The notes under the pieces: generated by a model
The model's database searches: none
What the model was told of the DNA's origin: nothing
The model's input: only the letters and a program-made list of their open reading frames with translations
Part shown: piece by piece, positions 1 to 9,288 of the stretch
Numbering within the stretch: the stretch's first letter is position 1
How the letters are laid out: each line of letters starts with the position of its first letter
Program-made: the position numbers and the translations under genes
Assembly (NCBI GenBank): GCA_003427395.1
Contig: BFEA01000129.1
Location: 1,627-27,374 of the forward strand
Direction of reading: 5' to 3'
Source: Chara braunii
Lineage: Eukaryota; Streptophyta; Charophyceae; Charales; Characeae
Length of the DNA: 25,748 bases

Positions 1-204
1 TTTTTTTCTTTTTTTTTGTTGCTCAGCAGTTTGCATGAGGCTTCGGGCGTCGACGTACCACTCACCAAATGTACAAAATGACAACGAATCTTCCGCTACA
101 ACGTGGAAAGATGCACCGCCATAATTTTTGTCTTTTGTGCATGTGGTGCCTTGTGCCGCGAGGCCCTTCTTCACACAGATACAGATATATCGGCCTACCT
201 TCTT

Positions 205-333
205 CACCTGAATAGAACGCCCGCGGTCATTATGGCTGCACCTGTGGAATGAAAGCTTCCCGCCCCCCGACACATNAAAAAAAACGTTTCCNCGAATATN
301 GTTATTATGACCGGGCGTTCTATTCGGGTGACC
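205..333. repeat. foldback (inverted-repeat) element
   Basis: Two arms of about 30 bp, at 205-233 and 302-333, are near-perfect reverse complements. Both contain the core GAATAGAACGCCC or its complement GGGCGTTCTATTC, and differ by a few substitutions and a 1-2 nt gap. About 70 bp including several Ns separates them. It could be a small MITE or the remains of one. No target-site duplication was recognised. Confidence 0.6.
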
Positions 334-434
334 ACGGTTAATAGTTCAATTTCGTNAGTGTTTCGGGTCACACTGGAGAAGCCCNCTAAACGGTGACCCT
401 TTTGTCAGCGGCCTGCGGGGCCGCGGGAGGACCC

Positions 435-502
435 TTTTTTCTTTTTTTTCTTTTTTTTTTTCTACCCGGAGTTATCCCGGCAGCATCAGCCGGTTTAGCT
501 TA
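435..502 (-). mobile_element. 3' end and poly-A of a minus-strand LINE copy (probable)
   Basis: A T-run broken by single Cs (435-461) is followed by about 40 bp whose reverse complement resembles positions 23578-23616 in the 3' UTR of the big plus-strand LINE. Both share TAAGCTAA, GGCTGATG, TGCC and CTCCGGGT in the same order. The simplest reading is a 5'-truncated related LINE in the opposite direction, its poly-A appearing as poly-T here. How far it runs to the right is unclear, and the similarity is short. Confidence 0.42.
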
Positions 503-681
503 AAAGTTCCAGATGGACCACTGATCTGTCACAGGCAAGAAACCATCTTTGCACATTATCTTTCAATCTGAGGGTGAGCCAAGCCCCATCTGACGGCTCA
601 GTANTACCTAACAATGCCTAGTAGGTCAAGCAAGTAGTCCAGAGAGTAGGAAGGGATAGAGGGAAAGAAAGGGAGAAAAGG

Positions 682-693
682 AAAGACCACTCT
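682..693 (+). repeat. left target-site duplication of the LINE
   Basis: AAAGACCACTCT here is repeated directly after the LINE poly-A at 23705-23716. The first AAA could be part of the tail, so nine bases (GACCACTCT) are fully diagnostic. The size and position suit target-primed reverse transcription. Confidence 0.65.
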
Positions 694-1040
694 GGAAATT
701 CAATCATGAGCCGGAGGANGTTTTCGGCCGGCGACGAGNGCTGCGGCTGGCGGCTGCGCTCGGTCCCCGCCCTGCTTACCNGTTCGTTTCGGTAAGCCTG
801 TCTGGCGGCGGGCGTTTTCAACGCGAAAGCGCTTCCGTGGGTGATATCTCCTTCCCTTTCGCGTTGACGAAAGGATATGGCGAATTACCATAGTGATGAT
901 ATCAGTAGGCAGCNACNTCCCCGACAAAACCTCTTCCTCACTGCGNTCATTGTTGTTCAACTGCGTGTAGCCGTGTGTGAAGTCTCTCTACGAAGTTTTG
1001 GTAGTCAAGGCGAAGCCTAGAGGTGTAGGTGCAGGTGAAC
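694..1040 (+). other. LINE 5' UTR
   Basis: This region lies between the left target-site duplication and the first plausible ORF1 start. There is no plus-strand coding signal. It contains an 11-bp inverted repeat (CAACGCGAAAG at 819-829 and its complement at 856-866), partly extended by flanking matches, so the leader RNA could fold. L1 promoters are usually internal and lie in such leaders, but no specific element was recognised. Confidence 0.5.
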
Positions 1041-1605
1041 ATGGAGCCAGAAGCGAGGTCTCAGAGAGAGCAAGATGCGAGGGCTCAAGTTCCCGGTAAT
1101 TACCAGTTGGAGGAAGATAGGCTGAAGGAGATGATTCGAGCGTGTTATGAGGAGGGGGCACTCCCTACCAACATCGACTCAGGCGAAATGGAGGTGGATG
1201 GGAGAGAAGTCAAGTTTGTGTTGAACGCCACCGTGGATGAGATCAAGGTGAGATGGTTAAAAGCAAGAACGGTTACCATTATTTTTCGGGATGGAGCTCG
1301 CTTCCTCCCGAAAAAAAGTCAAGGAAGATTTGGTTCGTGCCTACGACGATGTTTGGATTCGTGAAGAGACGTTTGGACAAGAGTTTAGGACGGGGAGGAT
1401 CAAGGTTGAAAGTCCGAACGTGGTGTCGTGCATCCCAAGATCTTAAGAAATCACAGACTGGTTGCTGGCAAAGCGATTGGACTTTATAGACCTTGCCAAT
1501 ACTACCTATCGCACGGAGTTTAAGTCGTGGATCATAAGAGCGGAGGTACGAGATTGGAGGCGCACCGTGGATGAGAATGTCTTCTGGGTGGTGGCGGTTG
1601 GGATA
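1041..1605 (+). pseudogene. LINE ORF1, N-terminal segment
   Basis: The ATG at 1041 begins a charged N-terminus (MEPEARSQREQ) followed by an acidic, leucine-containing region. Later comes WVVAVGI at the 3' edge, which aligns with the WVRL-GLPL-type segment of the plant LINE ORF1 N-terminal domain (DUF4283-like). The frame changes at a run of seven A (1311-1317), where six would keep the frame open. An in-frame TAA lies at 1444-1446. After that the frame is open up to the LTR. ORF1 of L1-like elements is an RNA-binding protein that forms the ribonucleoprotein. The segment is cut by the LTR element and resumes in frame at 15650. The family call is by pattern only. Confidence 0.66.
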
Positions 1606-2466
1606 TGTGACGAACCAGCTTCCGGATCTGCGCCATCTTCCGGACCCCTTCTCTCCCCNGTATTTTCTCTGCGCCTTGTCGGCCCCCGAGATCCCCCTCC
1701 CCCTCCCCCTGTTTTTGTTCGATTAAAGGTACCTCGTTGAAATCTGTCAATTCTTTTTAAATTGNAAATGCATGGGAATTTCGCGCGCCTTAGNGAACAC
1801 GCTCGGAATTTGGCTCGACAGTTAGGAATTCCGGAATTAAAGGAACGNGGCGCGACCTTTCNNGGGNGAATGTTCTCGGCCTCGACCTGGAAAACTCTGG
1901 GAATTCTTGTAGGAATATGGATGGACGAAGGACTTTCTTTCTTTCCCGCGCCTACTTTGTGCACAGATATGGTACTTTCAATTTTTGAATTAGCATAGGG
2001 TTGGGGAAAACTGCAACTATTCCGGTGACCATTCTCCTTTTGCTGATCGGCGCCATGCAAACAAGCTCCCTCCTCCTTCCTCCCTGTGCCCCGCTCAACG
2101 ACTTCCTTCGCTCGCACATGTTTTCTCGCTCCCTCCCCTTGTAACTGTTTTTCCCTCTCCTTGTCAGCGCGCGCCCTTTTTCTCTTTCTTGATCATCAGA
2201 ATCTTGGACCCGTTTCGCGCTATCCTTCGCACTCCTCTTCTTCCCGCTCTAAGACCCGCGCTCCAAAGACCCAACGGATCCTCTCCCCCCCCATCTAGCC
2301 AACGAGAAGCGTCGTGTAAGTTCTTACTGCACGACGATTCTAATTGGCTGAGATCGAGTTCAGAGGGATCAACATGGCTTTCGACGGGTGATTACTCTCA
2401 ATCCCTCCCTTACCCTCCTCTACCCTACTCTTCGTCTTTCCCCTCATCCCTCTTCCTTCTCGCAAC

Positions 2467-2472
2467 TATAAA
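2467..2472 (+). promoter_or_regulatory. TATA box of the 5' LTR
   Basis: CTATAAAT lies in a C/T-rich context and is conserved at the same place in the 3' LTR (13712). It sits about 860 bp into the LTR. Transcription of the retroelement would start some 25-35 bp downstream, making the U3 region about 0.9 kb and R+U5 about 1.9 kb. The exact start is inferred. Confidence 0.6.
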
Positions 2473-3675
2473 TTCCGCCGGCACACCCGCAAATGTCTCT
2501 CTCTCAACTCGTCAGCCAGCTTCTGGGAAGCAGTGGCTAGATGATGTGTGTATAGTGCGAGTCGGACAGTCCTGACGAGCTGACTGTAGACTGGCTGGTT
2601 GTGCACTAGATCACCACAACAGACTGTGGGATCCGGGCAAGCCACGTCGAGGCTAGAGTGGCGGGGTTACGATCGCGGTACTGGATGGTGACACGCGACG
2701 GCCGGGATCGTCGGTGCACGAATGAAGACGAGTGATTCAAGTTGAGTGGATGAGTGGTCCAGGGCCATGTTGGAATTTGACGGCGAGTACGCCCCCTTGT
2801 TGCGAATCCATTCTTTGGTGTGAGCTCACGGCTGTAAAGCCGGACCTTCTCTTGCATTCCCAGATCTCAGTGGACCTCTCCTTCCTGGCTTGATATTCTC
2901 ACCAGTCTCTCTCTCTCCCTTCTTCTCTTCTCTCGCTGATATGAATAATCATGTATGGAGAGTCGATCTTTCGGTTTGTGATGGAATAAGCATTGTGAAT
3001 GTATACTCGGAAGAACTTCTTTCGCAACTCTTTCATTAGTTTCCTGGGTAATCCCCGGACCTGCTGAGACTTGATCACCTTGTCTTGTGAACGGTGGATG
3101 TGCATGTAACAATCATCAAAAGGGATTGTGATTACTCGCTTTTGGCACAATAGGGCAGGGACATTGCATGGCTGCTGCCTTTCGCACCTTCCACAGTGAA
3201 TGTATGCATATGGGCACGAAACTCGTCTTGATAAGGACACTATCCGACGAATCGATGACAGAGGCGAAGTTGTTGGGATTTTGTTCGAAATTGCAAGAGT
3301 GTTTGGATCTGTTGATGCTGTGATTCGGGACACACTGCACATGCTATCTGCCTTATACTGCACAATATATGCAACATACCCTCGTAGAATAATGAGGGAC
3401 TTCAAAGCCACGTGCGATCGGTACACGTGAACATTGACCGCACCTCACCATACACGAGTCTTTGTCTGTCCCTCTCTCTCTCTGAAATTTTCATTCCTTC
3501 TTCGTTTTTTTTTTTTGGAATTTTGACGTTGTCCTTCTGGTTGATCGATAAGTTGTGTATTTCTCGGCCCTGGATCTACGATGAATGATTGAGGATGTTT
3601 TTGGCACCTGATTGATTACCATGTGGACTGACGGGCTCAACGCGACTAGGCGCCGGCCTCCCGTATCCCCACCTC

Positions 3676-3801
3676 GCCCCTTCCCGTATAATGAGGAAAG
3701 GACGCGTGTGTGTGAGTGAGACGTACGAGAAGCCGTCNGCCCCTTCCCGTATAATGAGGAAAGGACGCGTGTGTGTGAGTGAGACGTACGAGAAGCCGTC
3801 G
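3676..3801 (+). repeat. 63-bp tandem duplication in the 5' LTR
   Basis: Two abutting copies (3676-3738 and 3739-3801) are identical apart from an N at the last base of the first. The 3' LTR has a single copy at the matching place (about 14930). The duplication arose after insertion, or is an assembly join artefact, as the N at the junction allows. Confidence 0.85.
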
Positions 3802-4446
3802 GCAAGATCGGTGGGCGATATTACTTCCCTCCTGAAAATTGGTGTTCTGTGTTTGTCGGCGCTGGGTTTGTCATTATCGATACACATTTTCCGCCATACT
3901 CGTTACTATTACCATTCAACGAGTTGATCGTCATCCCATGGTCGGCAGTGGCGCCCCATTGGCCTCACACTCTGTGTAGTGATTGCCAACGCTTCGATCA
4001 CTACCAATCAAAGGGCTTCCATTACCGAGTACGGAATGAGGACGAGCATAAGGAAAAAGCCACGCGATTAAGGCCGTCCACGTCAGATTCGAAATTGTGC
4101 AGCGTGCGACGTCGGGAGCTAGTCCGAAAGCGAGATACTAAGTACGTGCCCGCTCCCGTTCTCTCCAAACGAAGAGCCGTGGCTCGATGGGAGGTCCGAC
4201 AGTATTTTCTGGATTGAATTCGAACTTTCCCGCGTCACGAATCCCGCGCGCGGGCTTTTTCGAAACCCTCGTTGCAACCGACCAGTTCTCTTACTTGATC
4301 AGACCAACACAGGGGGATTTCAGTTCTGTCTGTATCCCCACACTTAATTTCCAAAAAATCCTTGGCACACCCCATCTTGCTGTTTTTCGGGGCCTTCTTT
4401 TTGCACCCTTAACACTATGAACGAAAGACAGCGCAGGGCGTGAGGT

Positions 4447-4459
4447 TGGTATTGGAGCC
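4447..4459 (+). other. primer-binding site, tRNA-iMet type
   Basis: TGGTATTGGAGCC directly follows the 5' LTR. It matches the plant initiator-methionine primer site TGGTATCAGAGC at 10 of 12 bases. This site primes minus-strand DNA synthesis in LTR retrotransposons, and its position fixes the 5' LTR end at about 4446. Confidence 0.7.
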
Positions 4460-4492
4460 GACACGTGTCGGTTCTGACGATAGTGAGACGAG

Positions 4493-5931
4493 ATGGCGAG
4501 AGGAAGATCAGCTAAACAACCGAATCGCCTCAGTCCTCCCGTCACTCGGGAGAGGTCCGACGAGGCTCGAATAGAGATACCCATGGTCGATGCTAATGGA
4601 ACGCCTCCCCGGGTGATGGCAAGCATTCCCGCTACCTTTCCCTTCTATCCTAACTACACTCATCCGGAGGCATGGCTTGAAGTCGTGCAAGCATAAGGCT
4701 ATTGCGCCGAGGATCTTCCCCACGTCATCACCCTGTTGCTTCGAAATACAGCGCACAATTGGTTCAGAAGACACCGATGGGTGGATTGGTATACTTTTAA
4801 GAGAGTGTTCCTAGTGCGATTTGACGCGGTCAGTGAAGACGCTGCATGGTCCATACTAAAAACCCGTCCGCAGGAACCAAGGGAACTGTTACCCGACTTT
4901 GTGGATCATTTTCAGACCGCCCTGGACAAGTCGGGACGGGAGGAAAACGCTGTCCGAGATCTGTTCATCGATCATCTCCGCAATCCCGTGTTGAAGGCGA
5001 AGCTGCAGAAAAAGGTCTCTCCCAAGACAAACCAACTGTCCGTCATCATAGCTAAATCCCTCAAGCTAGATCTGTTGGACACGCATAAGTATATTAGTCA
5101 GGGAGAAGAAAACATTTCGGAGACAATCCAGGACGTGGCTGCTAAAAGACGGTCATGGATCAGAGCGGTGGGACGATTTTACCCTCGTCCCGATCATGAT
5201 TACCAAGATGGACCTGCTTCCGATCCCTCCCCGTATCACTCCCTACCTCTCACGAACCCTCCTCCTCCTCCCAAAGTGGCGCCTGTAAACACGGTCATGG
5301 CCCAAGATGCTGCATCAGTACCTATCACCAACCTGCATTTGGCCCAAATTATTCATACCGCCATGACTAAACAGTCCGAATGGATGAATAACCTGCTCCA
5401 GCTGCAGGCTTCTCAGATGGATCGATTGGAACAGATTATGACGAAACTAGTGAAGGCTAATTCCAGCCCTTGCCGCCCCGTTCCCACCCGGTACCGCTGC
5501 TTACTGCCCCTCCCGCAGGGGGACCAACTCCTCCTGCCACTCCCCTTCCTATGGCTAATCCAGCAGGAATGATCGAATGCTACAACTGTAAATAGCCGGG
5601 ACATTTCGCGCGAGAATGCCCTCAACCGAAACGTAATCATCCACCCCCTGCACCCGCGACCGTGACCTTGAATCAAGGTTGGGTGGCCGCAGTATTAGAA
5701 CACGCAAGGGAAGCTTCCCGCTTTGTCGTCGATCAACCACTCTCAACCGATCCAGTCGCACGTACATCGGGATCATCTTTCGAGGCTGCAGATATCGTCG
5801 ATCCAGCCGAGTACCTGCAATTGGCCGGACTGAACGAAGCGGTCCGACCTACCAAAAATGAGCTCGATTGGGTCGAACGCACATCGGAACCAGGACCGCA
5901 GTTTCAAACAGGAGAGCTCGATGTACTATAG
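4493..5931 (+). pseudogene. gag polyprotein (capsid and nucleocapsid), degenerate
   Basis: The ATG at 4493 starts a basic N-terminus (MARGRSAKQPN). After an in-frame TAA (4694-4696) the same frame carries a Retrotrans_gag-like capsid region (WFRRHRWVDWYTFKRVFL, then a helix-rich stretch to about 5100), a proline-rich linker and a helix around 5380-5460. The frame then shifts by an indel at about 5460-5560. In the new frame a nucleocapsid zinc knuckle follows: CYNC, two residues later GHFAREC, fitting C-x2-C-x4-H-x4-C, with TAG (5593-5595) inside it. An acidic tail runs to TAG 5929-5931, after which the frame continues into protease. Gag forms the virus-like particle and packages the RNA. Confidence 0.85.
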
Positions 5932-7476
5932 GCACTCAAACAGTTGGGCACTCGAGTGTCGGTCCCCCCCGTAGGACTCTTGCTGACCATATCCGAAGCG
6001 GCAAATGACAAACTCCTGCAGCAATGCCAGAAGAATCAAAAGCGCGTTACCTACCAACGCGTTCAGCATATNNTNAAGAAAATGAAAGAAGATGAGAGCG
6101 AGGCAAGTCCACCCCCTACNATCGAGTCNAACACACCTGAAATGNCAAGAATCGCCNTCATTTCTTACGTCGAGAGAGATCATTTTGTGCGTGTCCGATN
6201 AGTCCTATGGAAAAGTGCTGAATGTGATTTCGAAGTCTGGGGTAAACCATTTGATGCGCTTATTGACACTGGATCATCAGCCGTAGCTATCTCCCTNANC
6301 ACAGTTAGAAAGACTAGACGACTGAACTCTATCCTTCCTCTACCAGGGAAGGACAACTATGTTTTGGCCGATGAANAANCCATGAATATCGTAGGGATCA
6401 TTGAGAACGTCGCGATCAAGGTGGGCCGNGTACATGTGCTNGTTAACGCATTGGTTATCGACGTACACTCTTATTCGATACTGTTAGGACTGCCCTGGGC
6501 GATGGCGGTAGGCGCACGGATCCACTTCCATTCTAAACAACTAGTCCTCACCCATACGGGAGGGAAACCTCAAACACTTCCACTACGAGTCTCTACTCGA
6601 TCGCCGAAGAAACATCCCAGTATTGGCCGGATAGGAATGATCCAGAACCCGGATGAGTCTCTCCCAAATAATGAAGAAGAACAACACCTTGCGTGGGAAG
6701 ACGAGTTCGATGAGCACGATTACAAGGAGGAACTGAGTAGTACTATGCCTAGTAAAGAGGCGTGGGAGCAATTAGTCCAAATGTTCGATTGTGAAACTAA
6801 AGAAAAATTTCGAATGATCCCCGCAGTCGCTCGAACATTTGATCTGAGCTCGAAAAATAGCGATCGGAGCCATATTCTGTCCAAAGAAAATCGGGTCTCC
6901 CCCACGTCATTCTTGGGAGAACCGATCTTGCAAATTTCGAACATAATCGATCTCTTGGAATCCCCTCGCACGTTGTACGAAGGCACGCTTTCACTCTGGG
7001 CCACGTATCAGCAGATGAATCAGTATCTGTATCTTTCTGTCTCTCCACCTAGATCACTACTCACGCAAGGAGCCATGATCGCTTTGATCAAGCGCGAAGC
7101 AAAAGCTCCGATAGAGGATGTTTCGAATCTCATGCAGGAAATTATTGGGTTAACAGGAGTGGAAATAGCAAAAAACGTCGACAACTCTGAAACCGACGCT
7201 GAGATCAAGGAGACTGAGATGATCAGCCCGGCTGAATCCCAAATGATCGTCACCGTCTTCTCGGTCCGAACTAGTAGTTCCATGTTTTCTAGTATGCACA
7301 ACAGGCGATCGCGAAAGATGGATTGGATTGAAACGCCCCTAAACATCGCGGATAATGTTGTAGTCACAATACCCGGTCATGTCCCCCGAGATATCCAAAG
7401 ATCCCTGATTGATGTTTTGCATGGATATGCCGAAGTATTGAGCGTGCAGATAACGATATTGGATTATCTAATGTGA
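5932..7476 (+). pseudogene. pol: aspartic protease and linker
   Basis: The frame stays open from just after TAG 5929-5931 to TGA 7474-7476 and is the same frame as the gag zinc knuckle, so gag and pol look like one fused frame. The retropepsin signature DTGSS is encoded at 6265-6279, preceded by FDALI. ILLGLPWAMAVGARIHF at about 6478-6530 matches the conserved C-terminal protease segment (LLG-x-PW). Protease would cut the polyprotein. The roughly 280 residues after it are an acidic, poorly conserved linker that I cannot assign. Several Ns fall in 6070-6430 and affect single residues. Confidence 0.85.
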
Positions 7477-8333
7477 TTGAGCATGCGATCCTTACATCAT
7501 CCGCCGATTAGTTGCGCTTCTTATCGGTATTCGTCGACGCAAAGAGCGGTTGCATTTAAAAGGATTAAGGAATTCGAAGCTAATGGTTGGATCGAGCCCG
7601 CTATCGGGCCATGGTCGTTTCGGGTAGTGATTGTACCGAAAAAAGTAGGAGGAATTCGCATATGCATTGATTACCGAAAATTGAATGATATCACGATCAA
7701 GGATGTGTATCCCCTTCCCTGGATTGATGAGCTGTTGGATGCTATCGGTAGTGCTCGATTTTTCAGTAAAATTGATGTTCGTCATGGATTCCACCATCTC
7801 CTTGTCAGAAAAGAAGACTGCCCGAAAACGACGTTCGTTCTTTTCGAAGGAACCTGGCAGTGGGTCTGATGCCCGATGGGGATTTGCGATGCCTTAACCA
7901 CGTTTCAACGCGCGATGAATATGGCCTTCCAAAACTTCGTGCGAAAAACGCGGTTGGCGCAGAGCATAATCAATTATTGTGTGATTGTGTATATGGATGA
8001 TATCCTTGTGTTTTCCAATTTCTATGAGGGACACGTGCAGCACTTCGAATGGACATTGCACGCAATGAAGGACGCTGGATTCAAAGTAGCGGTTGAGAAA
8101 TGTCAGTTTTTCCTCACTGAGATCTCCTTCCTCCGCCATGTGGTTACGGACCAAGGATTGCAGTCGGAGCCCCAGAAAGTGACAGTCGTGAAGGACGCGC
8201 CAGTGTCGACGTCCATAACACAAGTCCGTGCCTTTTCGGGTTTCGCATCGTACTATCGAAGGTTCATCAAGGGGTTTGCAGCGATCGCGAGACCACTCAC
8301 GAATCTACTGAAAAATGATCAGCCGTTGATTTG
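7477..8333 (+). pseudogene. pol: reverse transcriptase
   Basis: Ty3-type RT motifs occur in order in one frame: PWSFRVVIVPKKVGGIRICIDYRKLND, then YPLPWIDELLDAIG, FFSKIDVRHGFHHL, KTTFVLFEGTWQWV, MGICDALTTFQRAMN, the catalytic box YMDD (7990-8001) and VEKCQFF. The palm-thumb end is RAFSGFASYYRRFIKGFA. It copies the RNA genome into DNA. TGA 7474-7476 precedes it and TGA 7867-7869 interrupts it between the TWQWV and MGICDA motifs. A one-base loss at about 8332 moves the following RNase H to another frame. The RT is complete in motif content but not translatable. Confidence 0.95.
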
Positions 8334-8890
8334 GACCCAGAATGCGATCGGGCTTTTGGAGAACTCAAGGCGGCCTTGATATCGGCTTCAGTCCTTATAA
8401 GACCGGACCCGGAAAAACCCTTTGTTCTCATCACCGATTGGCAGCCGGAGGCGGTTTCAGCGATCTTGGTCCAGGTGGGACCAGACGGCCTTGAACAAAT
8501 GGTGGAATACGCTTCCAAGACTGTACCGTCATTTAACGCAACTACACTGCCCCAACGGGGGAATGCTACACGACCTTGTGGGGGATCAGTCACTTCCGAG
8601 CAGACTTATATGGCCGAAGGTTCACGCTGGTAACCGATCACGAACCACTACTGGCACTGAAGAAGTCCAAGGATTACTCGGGCATGATCGGGGGATGGGC
8701 CACCATACTGCAGAGCATAGACTTTGACATCCGTCATCGAAACCACGAGAAACACGACAACGCAGATGGGCTGGCACGACTCCACCGTCCCGACAAGGTA
8801 CCCAGGAGTGAGGAAGTGACCCCCTGGCGCGACCCGGAGCCAAAGAACGAGCCTCGGTACGGACAAATGGAAATCCTGCCGAAGGGTTAA
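8334..8890 (+). pseudogene. pol: RNase H
   Basis: The region begins in a new frame (PECDRAFGELKAAL, then PEKPFVLITDWQPEA, which carries the first catalytic Asp). A second indel lies in the C/G runs at about 8540-8558. The third frame then reads GECYTTLWGISHFR (catalytic Glu), FTLVTDHEPL (Asp) and DNADGLARL (last Asp), ending at TAA 8888-8890. All four acidic positions of the RNase H family are therefore represented, across a frameshift. It removes the RNA strand during reverse transcription. The domain follows RT directly, as in Ty3/gypsy elements. Confidence 0.88.
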
Positions 8891-8940
8891 GTGGACACGT
8901 GTACCGAACTCTCTCTCTCTCTCCCTTTCCTGTTTTTTTT

Positions 8941-9288
8941 GGAACGATGGAAACTCCCCATGACTCGATCTCTCCCACCTCTTCTGCTCCCCTCGCCCAT
9001 TCGGACTTTCTCGCCGCTCTCCCGGACAAATTTTGTAAGTTTTGAACGTGTATTTCCCGAGTTTACAGGGTAGACTGTTACCCCTTCGAGTTTGGATTTA
9101 CTGATTGGGTGGAATGCGCCACGTGTGTTAATCGTGCACATGGCGCATGCATTCGATACAGAACAAGTAGTAAGGAATGAAGATGCTCCCTGTGTAGGAC
9201 GGACAAACTCCATACGGAGGTTCGATTCGAGGCTGCCCGAACGGACGACCCTGAGTATGATGAGAAATATCGACGAGCGGAGGTATAG
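8941..9288 (+). pseudogene. PHD-finger-like domain between RNase H and integrase
   Basis: In the frame later used by integrase, the sequence encodes DKFCKF, a TGA (9043-9045), TC, then FTDWVECATCVNRAHGACI and, after a second TGA (9178-9180), RCSLC. This is C-x2-(TGA)-...-C-x2-C-x4-H-x2-C-...-C-x2-C, with Trp two residues before the central Cys pair, as in C4HC3 PHD zinc fingers. The first TGA sits exactly where the second zinc Cys belongs. PHD fingers read histone tails, so a role in target choice by the integration complex can be imagined, as with integrase chromodomains, but this is inference. It is distinct from the integrase HHCC finger, which follows it. A TAG at 9286-9288 ends the segment. 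Confidence 0.68.

Larger units (their letters stand above)
1..681. other. 5' flank, no gene seen
   Basis: This stretch lies outside the large LINE. It opens with a T-rich run and has several single Ns. No convincing coding sequence was found on either strand. It holds a foldback repeat and a probable minus-strand LINE 3' end, listed separately. The 620-684 part is strongly purine-rich on the plus strand. Confidence 0.5.
1606..4446 (+). repeat. 5' LTR
   Basis: About 2.84 kb, direct repeat of 12845-15638. It begins TGTGACGAAC and ends just before the primer-binding site. In a sample aligned by eye (about 1981-2120 against 13227-13366) there are 10 substitutions in roughly 140 bases, so the copies diverged a long time ago. 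It holds a TATA box and a private 63-bp tandem duplication. Several open frames on either strand inside the LTR are broken in the other LTR copy, so they are not annotated as genes. Confidence 0.93.

Noticed and set aside
1506-2117. 203-residue minus-strand open frame over the LINE/LTR junction
   Set aside because: It crosses an insertion border, includes many Ns and a Gly-rich run from a C-rich tract, and has no protein features.
2899-3426. 175-residue minus-strand open frame in the 5' LTR
   Set aside because: The equivalent frame in the 3' LTR is broken and there is no family signature; it is chance openness in LTR sequence.
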